A stretch of DNA of 64,000 nt from Triplophysa rosa (taxonomy: Eukaryota; Chordata; Actinopteri; Cypriniformes; Nemacheilidae): the NCBI RefSeq assembly GCF_024868665.1, contig NC_079905.1, positions 5,434,348-5,498,347 on the forward strand. The letters are read 5' to 3'. The notes below the pieces were generated by a model, which searched no databases, was not told the origin of the DNA, and worked only from the letters and a program-made list of their open reading frames with translations. Positions 63,839-64,000 of the stretch are shown in pieces. Each line of letters begins with the position of its first letter. Position 1 is the first letter of the stretch. The position numbers and the translations under genes were made by a program.

Positions 63839-64000
63839 TCCCTTAGTCAGAAAGCAAAGAGAGAAGCTCACCACCATATCAGTCTGTTGAGACAGATCAC
63901 CTGTTTGTCTTGTGGATATCCACTTGATATTTTGTTATAAAATTATTGTAACAACATATTGTAGATGTTAGCAATAATTATTGTACTCATTTTAAGAAAA

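Larger units (their letters stand above)
37297..64000. other. Immunoglobulin light-chain locus (V +, J-C -)
   Basis: Twelve V segments on the plus strand and three J-C pairs on the minus strand. V segments have CACAGTG-12-ACAAAAACC signals and J segments CACAGTG-23-ACAAAAACC as read on the plus strand, the kappa-type spacer arrangement. All V and J signals point the same way, so V-J joining here is inversional. Multi-cluster organisation with reversed V is established for teleost light chains. The kappa-like isotype (teleost L1/L3 group) is inferred from spacer lengths and the constant domain. The locus continues past the right edge. Confidence 0.95.

Noticed and set aside
37297..64000. CRISPR-like array or other repeat-spacer system
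   Set aside because: The regular spacing comes from duplicated V segments with Ig folds and recombination signals, in a vertebrate genome.

Overview
The window is vertebrate nuclear DNA, almost certainly from a teleost fish and most likely a cypriniform (carp/zebrafish group). The reasons are short GT-AG exons in long introns, dense palindromic MITEs of types common in cyprinids, Tc1/mariner-like elements, CA/CT microsatellites, and an immunoglobulin light-chain locus with V segments transcribed opposite to J-C, as known in teleosts. No prokaryotic genes, CRISPR or operons are present.

Region 1 (about 1-34.8 kb) holds one plus-strand gene, grb10, coding for a growth-factor-receptor-bound adaptor with proline-rich, RA, PH, BPS and SH2 parts. 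I place 15 coding exons from 3230 to the stop at 30914, together 1764 nt or 587 codons plus stop. The first coding exon (about 17 residues in human GRB10) was not found and probably lies upstream of the window. One exon end (9237) has no canonical donor, next to an indel-rich tandem duplication that looks like an assembly error. One intron is GC-AG. A possible in-frame alternative first exon lies at 23263-23307. Introns and 3' flank carry many MITEs.

Region 2 (34.9-36.8 kb) holds two identical tRNA-Pro(UGG) genes and one decayed tRNA-Pro copy inside a locally duplicated unit.

Region 3 (37.3-64.0 kb) is part of an immunoglobulin light-chain locus. Twelve V segments lie on the plus strand (eight open, four pseudogenes) and three J-C pairs on the minus strand. 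V segments carry 12-bp-spacer and J segments 23-bp-spacer recombination signals, which is the kappa arrangement. Because V and J signals face the same way, every V-to-J join inside the window must occur by inversion. V segments fall into three families with family-specific leaders and octamer promoters. Cluster order is V1-psiV2-[C1-J1]-psiV3-V4-V5-[C2-J2]-psiV6-V7-psiV8-...-V9-[C3-J3]-V10-V11-V12, and the array runs off the right edge. A 3-kb block carrying V1/psiV2 is repeated almost exactly 14,191 bp downstream as V7/psiV8. A single N at 57509 marks an assembly seam where at least one V segment seems to be missing. An intact Tc1-like transposon (44095-45689) sits between psiV3 and V4, and the paralogous position beside V10 is an empty site.

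The two gene systems are not obviously functionally linked: grb10 acts in receptor tyrosine-kinase/insulin signalling, and the IgL segments recombine in B cells to make light chains that pair with heavy chains.
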